Shown: positions 22,707 through 32,204 of the stretch, one piece after another
Layout: each line of letters opens with the position of its first letter
Position numbering within the stretch: position 1 is the first letter of the stretch
Assembly: GCA_022605405.1 (NCBI GenBank)
Contig: JABYQQ010000017.1
Location: 1,178,001 to 1,242,000, forward strand
Direction of reading: 5' to 3'
DNA length: 64,000 nucleotides
From: Earliella scabrosa
Lineage: Eukaryota; Basidiomycota; Agaricomycetes; Polyporales; Polyporaceae
The notes under the pieces: generated by a model
Told to the model about the DNA's origin: nothing
Databases searched by the model: none
Seen by the model: the letters and a program-made list of their open reading frames with translations, nothing else
Position numbers and translations under genes: made by a program

Positions 22707-23286
22707 TGTTGAACTTAGGGTTATCCGGCACTGTCCGGACCGATATGTCCCCATATGGACTTGTGGCTATGCGTTCACATGACGCACAGCATGGGCTATG
22801 CTTCTTCGTTACTATATATAGATAACTCTGCATCTGTACGATAGTTCTTTCTTTCCGGACTTTACCTCTACGTACCAGTGCGTTCTACGATGTTCCGGAT
22901 AGTTCCAGACCTTATGTCTGACTCAGACTTGGTGCTCATCCTCACGTCATACTGACTCATCCTCGCACCATAGCCTCGTATGCCTCTTACTCATCGTCTT
23001 GTGGCTAACATGTGACTGCTTTCTACGCTTACTCAGCTACCTTCCCTACGTCTATATAAGCAGCTCACATTTCGCCTCTGCTCTTCAGTCGTTCGCTCAC
23101 TGACTGAAGAGTAAGTCTCATACATACATATGCTCTCTATTTACTTACTGACTAAGTACTTGTAGTCTCTCTCTGTTCGACTTACAGGTACTTATCTATG
23201 CAATATAGTCGTTCGCTCACTGACTGAAGATCTCTCTCTGTTCGACTTACAGTCGGCTCCCAGCCTTCCAGGTCTGAAGTTCATCA
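22707..23286 (+). repeat. LTR1 (5' LTR) of the copia composite
   Basis: Begins TGTTGAAC and ends TTCATCA, 580 bp. A TATATAA box at 23,053-23,059 is followed by pyrimidine-rich sequence suitable for a transcription start. It contains the 65-bp duplicated segment (repeating GTCGTTCGCTCACTGACTGA and the following TCTCTCTCTG tract) shared with LTR3 but absent from LTR2. Confidence 0.9.
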
Positions 23287-23306
23287 GGTTATGAGCCCTG
23301 CGCTCT
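23287..23306 (+). other. Primer-binding site, half initiator-tRNA-Met type
   Basis: Immediately after LTR1 the sequence GGTTATGAGCCCTGCGC is complementary to the anticodon stem-loop region of eukaryotic initiator tRNA-Met (GCGCAGGGCTCATAACC) rather than to its 3' end. Drosophila copia is known to prime from a 5' half of this tRNA. The same site follows LTR2 at 26,260 and is absent after LTR3, as expected. Confidence 0.7.
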
Positions 23307-23600
23307 GACCGGTTGCTACTTCGTCGACATCTTCGTGCGCACACCTCTCTCTTCGTCGACTCTCTGCCCGTGCTCCCTCCATCTTTCCTCACCTCCGACA
23401 CTGCTGCCAGGGGGACATTCCTGCGCTCGTGACGCAGCCCTGAGCGCTTTTGTTTAGTTGTCGCGTAGCTAAGTACTGTTGTACAGCCTGTTGTGCTCTC
23501 GAGGCATTTGGGCTTTCAGGTATCCCTCTGCCAGGCCACGCACTTGCGCCCGCCAGCAGTTGTATCCGGGGTGCTTATCACCTTTGGAGACGGAGGACAA

Positions 23601-24328
23601 CCGTGTGGTAGTGTTGCAGGGTCCGGTCCGGTCCGGTCTTTTGACCCCTCCGAGGCAGGACCGAGGACCAGGACCGGACAGGACCACACCCAGTAGCTGA
23701 GGACCGGACTGACGGTCCAGTCCTAGCGGTCCTGCACAGGACCGCGGTCCGGTCCCAGTCCGGGACCGGTCCTGGACCGATGCCAGTCCGAACTGGTCCT
23801 GAACCGGTCCAGGACGGGTCCAACCGGGGTGGCCCACTAGAAACAAGTCGGCACCAGCGGGAATTGAACTCGGGGCCTCACAAAAAGGCCATAGTAACAC
23901 AAGTGCTCTACCAGCTGAGCCAACAGGACATTATTAGGCTGTGAGTCGGAGGCACTTTGATAAGGCGGCTCTTAGATAAGATTAGATCAGATCAGATGTA
24001 GAGATAAACGCGTTACCTAAGCTTGATATGAGCCTCATTATGGGCTCTATTGATGGACACTACAAAAATGGCCCATATAAATTCGGAAAAAATCTCAAAA
24101 ATCACCAAAAAATTACTGTATATAGCACTATATCAGAGCAGTCCAGGACCGGTCCGGACCAGTCCTGACCGGTCCTACATGGCCCGGGACTTCTGCCAGG
24201 ACCGGGACCGGGACCGGGACTGGACTGATGATCAGTCCGGTCCTGACCAGTCCTAAATCAGTCCGGTCCCGGTCTTTTTCCGGTCCTTGATCAGTCCTAG
24301 GACCGGACCCTGCAACACTACCGTGTGG
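23601..24328. mobile_element. hAT-type MITE 2 with 8-bp target duplication (element 23,609-24,320)
   Basis: A 712-bp element between two copies of CCGTGTGG (23,601-23,608; 24,321-24,328). Inverted ends: TAGTGTTGCAGGGTCCGGTC on the left, exact complement on the right. The interior near both ends is built from GGACCGG/CCGGTCC words; the centre (23,940-24,140) is AT-rich. The neighbouring copia leader has the empty site (single CCGTGTGG at 26,587-26,594) with matching flanks, directly showing the insertion. The ends resemble MITE 1 at 16-17 of the first 20 positions, so both belong to one family. A tRNA-like stretch lies inside on the minus strand. Confidence 0.93.
23853..23933 (-). other. tRNA-like sequence inside MITE 2 (pol III box A and box B)
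   Basis: On the minus strand TGGCTCAGCTGG fits box A and GAGTTCAATTCCC approximates box B, with a good D-stem (GCTC/GAGC). The T-stem pairs only partly, acceptor strands do not pair, and the anticodon arm cannot be placed with confidence (a GGCCT...AGGCC hairpin lies where an anticodon or variable arm would be). I read this as a tRNA-derived remnant rather than a functional tRNA gene; it could still recruit RNA polymerase III. Confidence 0.55.
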
Positions 24329-24514
24329 ACCCTCCTTACCGTACCCTTTGCTCTCGTATAGCTACTATAGTCTTTCTGGGCACAGTTGGCAACTTCTATC
24401 CAGATTGTCGGGATCTCCAGCTTCCTGACTCTCTTGGCTCGCCTCAATAGGTGTTCCCCATCTACCGTTTCGCACGTGGCATCGTCAATCATCGCACCCT
24501 TCTAGACCACAGTT

Positions 24515-25750
24515 TTGGAGCCGACACCAGCATCTCCTCCCTCTGAGGCGGAAGTCGAGGATCTGATTGACTCCCAGTCGTCGTCTGACTCCTCTGACTA
24601 CAAACCCACCGTCGACTCTTGTCAGGAACTTCCACACGTTCTCGACGAGGAATACCCTGCCGATTCTCATCTCCATCCAGAGGACGGCTTCTGGTACAAC
24701 TGTCACCGGAGTCCTTGTCCTCATCGGTACAACGGGGTTCCCGTTCAACCCGAAGATTATCCTGACACATTCAAGTGGGCTTTCCCCTCTCCTGACCAAG
24801 AGGATTTCCTTGCTGGAGTCAACACTGCCCTTCCAGTCGCATCAGACACACCCTATACCACTCCTCTTCCTTTCATCGTCCTAATCCCTCCTACTCCGGA
24901 GGTTATCCCTGAGCCAATCGAGACTCTCCCTCCTCCTCTCATCGAGTTACCTCCTCCTATTGCAACACCGCTTCCACCGGTCGCACCGGTAACAACATCC
25001 GTAGACTTCTCGGAGGACTATCTCGACTCATCGCACTTTCTCTTATCAATCATGGGAGACGTCAAGCTCGACTCTATCCCTTCCCTTTCGTCGGCAAACC
25101 AGTACACCGACTGGTCTGCCAAGATGAAGGGCTATTTCATCTTCATGGGCTGTTGGGACGTCGTCAACGGCAAGACCAAACGTCCGACTGCTGCTGACAA
25201 GCAGGAGTCCTGGGACAAGCTCGACGGGCAGGCTCGCGGCATGATGTACATGCGGGTCGCTCAGAGCTTCCATTACATCCTCGATGCGGAAATTCTCGAC
25301 ACCGTTACAACCAGTGGGTCCTCTACCACTACATCTCAGGAACAGACCGCAGCAGACATGTGGAAGTCCCTGAAGGACAAGTTTGGCACGCCGAACAGTG
25401 CTCACGTCTGGGGACAGTTCGAGACCCTTGTGGCTGAACCTCGGATGAACGAGCAGAAGTCCCTGCAGGATCAGATGATGCGTATCGTCAACCGCATGGA
25501 TGACATCACCAAGAACAAGGTGACGCTCTCTGCCCAGATGAAGGCCCTCCTCCTTCTGTCGAAGATTCCGGAGTCTTATCGGTCTATGATCTCTGCGCTC
25601 ATGGCGACCATCGACGTCGACAAGGTCACCGTCGAGGACATCATGTCCAAGACCTTGGCCGAGGAGTCGCTGCGCAAGGCCGGACAATCTGCGAACCGGG
25701 TCTCGCAGACCAAGCCTAAGCCTAAGGGTCCTTGCTCTCACTGCTGTTGA
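24515..25750 (+). pseudogene. Truncated copia gag (element A)
   Basis: An open frame of 411 codons beginning MEPTPASPPSEAEVEDL, nearly identical to the N-terminal part of the complete element except for a divergent stretch around residues 30-75. It covers the acidic/Pro-rich leader and gag core (SSANQYTDWSAKMKGYF, QMKALLLLSKIPESYRSM). It ends within the zinc knuckle after CSHC, where LTR2 begins directly. Protease, integrase, reverse transcriptase and RNase H are missing, and so is the polypurine tract. Non-autonomous remnant of an element that received the 3-LTR rearrangement. Confidence 0.85.
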
Positions 25751-26259
25751 ACTTAGGGTTATCCGGCACTGTCTGGACCGATATGTCCCCATATGGACTT
25801 GTGGCTATGCGTTCACATGACGCACAGCATGGGCTATGCTTCTTCGTTACTATATATAGATAACTCTGCATCTGTACGATAGTTCTTTCTTTCCGGACTC
25901 TACCTCTACGTACCAGTGCGTTCTACGATGTTCCGGATGGTTCCAGACCTTATGTCTGACTCAGACTTGGTGCTCATCCTCGCGTCATACTGACTCATCC
26001 TCGCACCATAGCCTCGTATGCCTCTTACTCATCGTCTTGTGGCTAACATGTGACTGCTTTCTACGCTTACTCAGCTACCTTCCCTCTCTCTATATAAGCA
26101 GCTCACATTTCGCCTCTGCTCTTCAGTCGTTCGCTCACTGACTGAAGAGTAAGTCTCCTACATACATATGCCTTCTACTTACTTACTGACTAAGTACTTG
26201 TAGTCTCTCTCTGTTCGACTTACAGTCGGCTCCCAGCCTTCCAGGTCTGAAGTTCATCA
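25745..26259 (+). repeat. LTR2 (internal LTR) of the copia composite
   Basis: 515 bp from TGTTGAAC to TTCATCA, with TATATAA at 26,091-26,097. It differs from LTR1/LTR3 by lacking one copy of the 65-bp duplicated segment and by several substitutions (for example CTGTCTGG for CTGTCCGG, CGCGTCAT for CACGTCAT). It is preceded directly by gag sequence ACTGC, with no polypurine tract, and followed by a primer-binding site and a full leader. Confidence 0.88.
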
Positions 26260-26780
26260 GGTTATGAGCCCTGCGCTCTGACCGGTTGCTACTTCGTCGA
26301 CATCTTCGTGCACACACCTCTCTCTTCGTCGACTCTCTGCCCGTGCTCCCTCCATCTTTCCTCACCTCTTGACTGTGCCCGCCGACACTGCTGCCAGGGG
26401 GACATTCCTGCGCTCGTGACACAGCCCTGAGCGCTTTTGTTTAGTTGTCGCGTAGCTAGTACTGTTGTACAGCCTGTTGTGCTCTCGAGGCATTTGGGCT
26501 TTCAGGTATCCCTCTGCCAGGCCACGCACTTGCGCCCGCCAGCAGTTGTATCCGGGGTGCTTATCACCTTTGGAGACGGAGGACAACCGTGTGGACCCTC
26601 CTTACCGTACCCTTTGCTCTCGTATAGCTACTATAGTCTTTCTGGGCACAGTTGGCAACTTCTATCCAGATTGTCGGGATCTCCAGCTTCCTGACTTTCT
26701 TGGCTCGCCTCAATAGGTGTTCCCCATCTACCGTTTCGCACGTGGCATAGTCAATCATCGCACCCTTCTAGACCACAGTT

Positions 26781-29700
26781 TTGGAGCCGACACCAGCATC
26801 TCCTCCCTCTGAGGCGGAAGTCGAGGATCTGATTGACTCCCAGTCGTCATCTGACTCCTCTGACTACGTACCCACTGCCGATTCTTGCCGGGATCGTCCT
26901 CACATCCTAGACGAGGAGTTCCCTTCGGACTCTCATCTCCATTCGGACGGCTTCTGGTACAACTGTAACCGAGAACTTTGTCCTCATCGGTACAACGGAG
27001 TCCGACCCAAAAAATATCCTGGCACATTCAAGTGGGCTCTTCCATCACCCGATCAGGAGGATTTCCTTGCTGGAGTCAACACTGCCCTTCCAGTCGCATC
27101 AGACACACCCTATACCACTCCTCTTCCTTTCATCGTCCTAATCCCTCCTACTCCGGAGGTTATCCCTGAGCCATTCGAGACTCTCCCTCCTCCTCTCGTC
27201 GAGTTACCTCCTCCTATCGCAACACCGCTTCCGCCGGTCACACCAGTAACAACATCCGTAGACTTCTCGGAGGACTATCTCGACTCATCGCACTTTCTCT
27301 TATCAATTATGGGAGACGTCAAGCTCGACTCTATCCCTTCCCTTTCATCTGCGAACCAGTACACCGACTGGTCTGCCAAGATGAAGGGCTATTTCATCTT
27401 CATGGGCTGTTGGGATGTCGTCAACGGCAAGACCAAACGTCCGACTGCTGCTGACAAGCAGGAGTCCTGGGACAAGCTCGACGGGCAGGCTCGCGGCATG
27501 ATGTACATGCGGGTCGCTCAGAGCTTCCATTACATCCTCGATGCGGAAATTCTCGACACCGTTACAACCAGTGGGTCCTCTACCACTACATCTCGGGAAC
27601 AGACCGCAGCGGACATGTGGAAGTCCCTGAAGGACAAGTTTGGCACGCCGAACAGCGCTCACGTCTGGGGACAGTTCGAGACCCTTGTGGCTGAACCTCG
27701 GATGAACGAGCAGAAGTCCCTCCAGGATCAGATGATGCGTATTGTCAACCGCATGGATGACATCACCAAGAACAAGGTAACGCTCTCTGCCCAGATGAAG
27801 GCCCTTCTCCTTCTGTCGAAGATTCCGGAGTCCTATCGGTCTATGATCTCTGCGCTCATGGCGACCATCGATGTCGACAAGGTCACCGTCGAGGACATCA
27901 TGTCCAAGACCTTGGCCGAGGAGTCGCTGCGCAAGGCCGGACAATCCGCGAACCGGGTCTCGCAGACCAAGCCTAAGCCTAAGGGTCCTTGCTCTCACTG
28001 CGGTGGCTCTAATCATCATGAGTCCAACTGCTGGGACAAGCATCCCGAGAAGAAGCCCAAGGGCAAAGGCAAGGGAAAGGGAAAGGCGAAGGACAAGGAT
28101 AAGGACAAGGACAAAGGGAATAACAAGGACAATCAGCCCCATGCGCATACCGTCGTCGAGTCTCAGTCTGTAAATGTAGTCGCGTCGTCTAACATTGTTG
28201 GTTCTTTCTACCCCGAGGCCCTTGTTGCCTCTAGTGAGAACTGGACTGCATGGCTGATGGACTCAGGTGCCTCTCAACATATCACGGGCGACCTAAGTGA
28301 CTTCTCCGAGTATCAACCGTTTGATACGCCCATCAGCTTCAATACTGCTGATGCGAGCAACATGATCCTTGCTCTCGGGAAGGGCACGGTCCGTGGTAAC
28401 ACTTGGGTTGATGGTGACAAGGTTCCGATCGCGCTCACCCATGTGTACTACATCCCGAAGTTGAGAGGTCGTATCTTCTCGACAGGCACCATTGAGCGCA
28501 ACGGGTACTCCCTTGTCCAAGGAGATGGGAAGATGTGCATCTTTGACAAGCTGCCAGAAGGCGCTGTCAAATTTGGTTCGACGATTCGAATCAAGGGTCG
28601 CAAGATCCTTGAGGCGGAGTACAATGTCCTGAGCAATATCTACTGGGCGAAGCTCGAACTTCACAATGGCCAGCGTGTTCATCTTAATGTCAGCCGTTTT
28701 CGTACCTTGCATCGCCGCTTTGGTCATCTCGGCAAGGATGCGCTGCGCCATCTCCCGAAGAACGTCCGAGGGGTTGATTCAGTTGATTCCCCTGAAGACG
28801 AAGATGAACCGTGTGAGGGATGTGCCTGGGGCAAATCCACTCGTCTCCCCTTCCCGCCTTCTGATAAGCGTGCTACGGAACCACTCGAGCTCGTTCACAC
28901 CGATCTTGATGGCCCGATGCGCACACAAGCTATCGGAGGTTACAAGTATTTCGCCGGTTTCATTGATGACTACTCCGGACTCGCCCGTGCTTACTACCTT
29001 AAGTCGAAGTCAGATGCATTCCAAGCGTTCCTCGACTACAAGGCGTGGGCTGAGACCCAGACCGGTCGAAAGATCAAGAAGGTCCGCTCGGACCGAGGGG
29101 GAGAATACACTTCTACCGAGTTCTCTGAGCTTCTTCGTTCGCACGGGATCGAGCACCAGAAGACCATGCCTGGCTCTCCGCAGCAGAATGGACGCGCTGA
29201 GCGCTGGAACCGTACTATCGTCGAAAAGGCCATGGCCATGCTCCATCAGGCAGGTCTTAGTCACGGTTTCTGGCAACTCGCCGTTGATGCAGCCGTTCAT
29301 ATCTACAATCGTCAACCGATGCGTCGACACAAATGGCAATGCCCCATCACCAAGTGGGACGGAACCGTTCCGGACGTCTCCTACTTCCGAGTGTTCGGGT
29401 GCAAAGCCTTTGTACACGTGCAGAAGGCAAAGCGCGAAGGGAAACTCGACAAGAAGGCTGTCGAGATGATCTTCGTGGGGTATGAGTCTGGTTCCAAGGG
29501 GTATAAGTTTTGGAATCCAGCCAACCGCTCTATCGTAGTGTCTCGCGATGTGACATTCGATGAAGAGTCTTTCCCTGCTCGTAAACTCCCCGGCAACCAT
29601 CCTGTTACCCCGGATGACCATCCGTTCCCAGATGATCAGTCTGATAAGGCTTCCGAAGCCGATGTCGACGGTCATGAGGACTACCTCCATCCCGAGATTG

Positions 29701-31613
29701 TTCCTGAACTCCCAGATCTACCACCTGACCCTCCAGCAGATGCTCAGCCACCTCCAGCTGAAGCGCCTCCTCCAGCCGACGCCCCTGCTCCTCCGCCGCC
29801 GCAACCGCCTCAACCGCCTGCTGTACCACCGCCTAAGCCTGCTCACAAGCGAGGACGTCACCCTCCAGTGGGAGAACAACCTCCCAGCCTTGCACGTGAC
29901 AGACCACGGCGTGAGAACGCGGGTAAACGGTCCGAGTCGAAGACTCGTGATAACGTGTATGGCGACGAGCCACCGGCTAAAGTCGATGCCCGGACTGATC
30001 CGGATGGCACGCAGCGAGAGGACCAAGCGCTTCTCATGTTTCTCATGGCGTCTCAGTACAAAACTGGCATTCCGAACTCCCACAAGGAAGCCATGAAGTC
30101 GCCTGAAGCTGAGAAATGGCGCGATGCGGAGAAAGCGGAGTATGACTCGTTGCTCGAGAATAAAACTTGGGTCCTTGTCCCTCGTCCGAAAGATCGGCAC
30201 GTGGTCTCTAACCGCTGGGTCTATGACATCAAGCACGATGGGCGGTACAAAGCTCGTCTAGTCGCTAAGGGTTTCACTCAGGTGTGGGGCGAGGACTATC
30301 ACAAGACCTTCTCCCCCGTGGCGCGGTTCGAGTCTATCCGGTACCTTCTCGCGCATGCAGCGCTTGAGGACTGGGACATCGAGTCAATGGATGTTAAGAC
30401 CGCGTTCCTTAACGGCGATCTGGATGAGGAGATCTACATGGAACAGCCGGAAGGTTGGATCGTTCCTGGCAAGGAGGATCACGTGTGTCTGCTGAAAAAG
30501 GCAATCTACGGTCTTAAGCAGGCATCCCGTCAGTGGAACGTGAAAATCCACCAGTCGCTTATTAGCCTGGGATTCAAACGGACCTATTCCGATGCCGGGA
30601 TCTATGTATATCGGCGACAAGGGGGGGATCACGTCACTATCGTCGTTCTTTATGTCGACGATCTACTTCTCCTCGGCGATCAGCCTGGCCACATACAGCA
30701 CGTGAAGCGTTCGCTTTCTAAGCAGTACAAAATGACGGACTTGGGACCAGTTCAGCGTTTCCTTGGTCTTCGCATCACTCGTGACCGTGCTACGCGGATC
30801 ATCGAGATCGACCAGGAAGAGTACATCCAGTCCGTTCTCGAGCGCTTTCACATGGCCGACTGTAAGCCGTCGCGTACCCCTCTCCCTGCTGGTGCTGTTC
30901 TAGAGTCATCTGAGCACACCGCCACCGATGCGTCGCGTCAGCGCTATCAGAGCTTGATTGGCAGTCTTCTGTACGCCATGCTCGGTACGCGGCCCGACAT
31001 AGCCTTTGCTGTCACGCGGCTTTCGAAGTTCAATGCCAATCCCTCAGACGCGCATCTTCACTATGCCAAGTATATCCTCCGGTATCTTCAGGGTACTAAG
31101 GCGTACCGGCTGCGCTACCAGGGAGTGTCTAATGACGGTCTGATTTCGTACTCTGATTCGGACTGGGCTGAAGACCGTGATGATCGGCATTCTACCTCTG
31201 GCTTCATCTTTCTGATGGCAGGTGCTGCTATATCGTGGGCATCGAGGCGTCAGCCTACCATTTCGCTTTCCTCGACCGAAGCGGAGTATAAAGCGGCCTC
31301 TGACACTTGTCGTCAATTGGTGTGGCTGAGGACTTTCGGTGAAGAACTCGGCGATGACATGTCTCGACCAACTCCCATGTGTCTTGACAATCAGGGGTCT
31401 ATCTTCCTGTCCGTCAATCCCGTGATCGACCGCCGGACCAAGCACATCGAGGTTAGATACCACTTCATCCGAGAGCAGGTGGAGTTGGGATCGACCGAGA
31501 TCTTCTATGTAGCGACTGCGGATCAACTCGCCGACGCTCTGACTAAGAATGTGCCTTTGGCAATTCAGTCGAAGTTTGTCCAAGAGATTGGTCTTGCTTA
31601 TGTCACATCTTGA
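26781..31613 (+). CDS. Complete Ty1/copia gag-pol polyprotein (element B)
   Basis: A single uninterrupted frame of 1,610 codons. Order: acidic/Pro-rich N-terminus; gag; zinc knuckle CSHCGGSNHHESNC (CX2CX4HX4C, from residue 404) followed by a Lys-rich tail; aspartic protease with DSGA (Asp 494); GAG-pre-integrase; integrase with Asp 708 (HTDLDG), Asp 771 (SDRGGEY) and Glu 807 (NGRAERWN), giving D-D(35)E spacing; a Pro-rich linker; reverse transcriptase with YVDD at 1,291-1,294; RNase H with YSDSDWAEDRD and SSTEAEYKA. Protease-integrase-RT-RNase H order defines Ty1/copia. All catalytic motifs are present and there is no stop or frameshift, so the element could be active. A purine-rich tract GAGTGGGAG lies just before LTR3. 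Confidence 0.95.
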   Translation: MEPTPASPPSEAEVEDLIDSQSSSDSSDYVPTADSCRDRPHILDEEFPSDSHLHSDGFWYNCNRELCPHRYNGVRPKKYPGTFKWALPSPDQEDFLAGVNTALPVASDTPYTTPLPFIVLIPPTPEVIPEPFETLPPPLVELPPPIATPLPPVTPVTTSVDFSEDYLDSSHFLLSIMGDVKLDSIPSLSSANQYTDWSAKMKGYFIFMGCWDVVNGKTKRPTAADKQESWDKLDGQARGMMYMRVAQSFHYILDAEILDTVTTSGSSTTTSREQTAADMWKSLKDKFGTPNSAHVWGQFETLVAEPRMNEQKSLQDQMMRIVNRMDDITKNKVTLSAQMKALLLLSKIPESYRSMISALMATIDVDKVTVEDIMSKTLAEESLRKAGQSANRVSQTKPKPKGPCSHCGGSNHHESNCWDKHPEKKPKGKGKGKGKAKDKDKDKDKGNNKDNQPHAHTVVESQSVNVVASSNIVGSFYPEALVASSENWTAWLMDSGASQHITGDLSDFSEYQPFDTPISFNTADASNMILALGKGTVRGNTWVDGDKVPIALTHVYYIPKLRGRIFSTGTIERNGYSLVQGDGKMCIFDKLPEGAVKFGSTIRIKGRKILEAEYNVLSNIYWAKLELHNGQRVHLNVSRFRTLHRRFGHLGKDALRHLPKNVRGVDSVDSPEDEDEPCEGCAWGKSTRLPFPPSDKRATEPLELVHTDLDGPMRTQAIGGYKYFAGFIDDYSGLARAYYLKSKSDAFQAFLDYKAWAETQTGRKIKKVRSDRGGEYTSTEFSELLRSHGIEHQKTMPGSPQQNGRAERWNRTIVEKAMAMLHQAGLSHGFWQLAVDAAVHIYNRQPMRRHKWQCPITKWDGTVPDVSYFRVFGCKAFVHVQKAKREGKLDKKAVEMIFVGYESGSKGYKFWNPANRSIVVSRDVTFDEESFPARKLPGNHPVTPDDHPFPDDQSDKASEADVDGHEDYLHPEIVPELPDLPPDPPADAQPPPAEAPPPADAPAPPPPQPPQPPAVPPPKPAHKRGRHPPVGEQPPSLARDRPRRENAGKRSESKTRDNVYGDEPPAKVDARTDPDGTQREDQALLMFLMASQYKTGIPNSHKEAMKSPEAEKWRDAEKAEYDSLLENKTWVLVPRPKDRHVVSNRWVYDIKHDGRYKARLVAKGFTQVWGEDYHKTFSPVARFESIRYLLAHAALEDWDIESMDVKTAFLNGDLDEEIYMEQPEGWIVPGKEDHVCLLKKAIYGLKQASRQWNVKIHQSLISLGFKRTYSDAGIYVYRRQGGDHVTIVVLYVDDLLLLGDQPGHIQHVKRSLSKQYKMTDLGPVQRFLGLRITRDRATRIIEIDQEEYIQSVLERFHMADCKPSRTPLPAGAVLESSEHTATDASRQRYQSLIGSLLYAMLGTRPDIAFAVTRLSKFNANPSDAHLHYAKYILRYLQGTKAYRLRYQGVSNDGLISYSDSDWAEDRDDRHSTSGFIFLMAGAAISWASRRQPTISLSSTEAEYKAASDTCRQLVWLRTFGEELGDDMSRPTPMCLDNQGSIFLSVNPVIDRRTKHIEVRYHFIREQVELGSTEIFYVATADQLADALTKNVPLAIQSKFVQEIGLAYVTS

Positions 31614-31624
31614 ACGAGTGGGAG
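31614..31624 (+). other. Polypurine tract before LTR3
   Basis: GAGTGGGAG directly abuts the TGTTGAAC start of LTR3, the expected position of the plus-strand primer. The corresponding tract is absent before LTR2. Confidence 0.6.
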
Positions 31625-32204
31625 TGTTGAACTTAGGGTTATCCGGCACTGTCCGGACCGATATGTCCCCATATGGACTTGTGGCTATGCGTTCACATGA
31701 CGCACAGCATGGGCTATGCTTCTTCGTTACTATATATAGATAACTCTGCATCTGTACGATAGTTCTTTCTTTCCGGACTTTACCTCTACGTACCAGTGCG
31801 TTCTACGATGTTCCGGATAGTTCCAGACCTTATGTCTGACTCAGACTTGGTGCTCATCCTCACGTCATACTGACTCATCCTCGCACCATAGCCTCGTATG
31901 CCTCTTACTCATCGTCTTGTGGCTAACATGTGACTGCTTTCTACGCTTACTCAGCTACCTTCCCTACGTCTATATAAGCAGCTCACATTTCGCCTCTGCT
32001 CTTCAGTCGTTCGCTCACTGACTGAAGAGTAAGTCTCATACATACATATGCTCTCTATTTACTTACTGACTAAGTACTTGTAGTCTCTCTCTGTTCGACT
32101 TACAGGTACTTATCTATGCAATATAGTCGTTCGCTCACTGACTGAAGATCTCTCTCTGTTCGACTTACAGTCGGCTCCCAGCCTTCCAGGTCTGAAGTTC
32201 ATCA
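31625..32204 (+). repeat. LTR3 (3' LTR) of the copia composite
   Basis: 580 bp, TGTTGAAC to TTCATCA, TATATAA at 31,971-31,977. Identical by eye to LTR1, including the 65-bp duplication. Followed by the right target copy GGGGC. Confidence 0.9.

Larger units (their letters stand above)
22707..32204 (+). mobile_element. Composite Ty1/copia LTR retrotransposon with three LTRs
   Basis: A 9,498-bp unit flanked by the 5-bp duplication GGGGC (22,702-22,706 and 32,205-32,209), so the outer ends behave as one insertion. Order: LTR1, leader with MITE 2, truncated gag, LTR2, leader, complete gag-pol, LTR3. LTR1 and LTR3 are both 580 bp and I found no difference between them, indicating a recent event. 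LTR2 is 515 bp, lacks a 65-bp internal duplication and has about ten substitutions. The host gene frame is interrupted at the GGGGC site. It is oriented with the host gene (+). Confidence 0.9.

Noticed and set aside
27345..28148. Minus-strand open frames within copia gag-pol
   Set aside because: Shadow frames of a clearly coding + strand polyprotein; same for 25,046-25,792.
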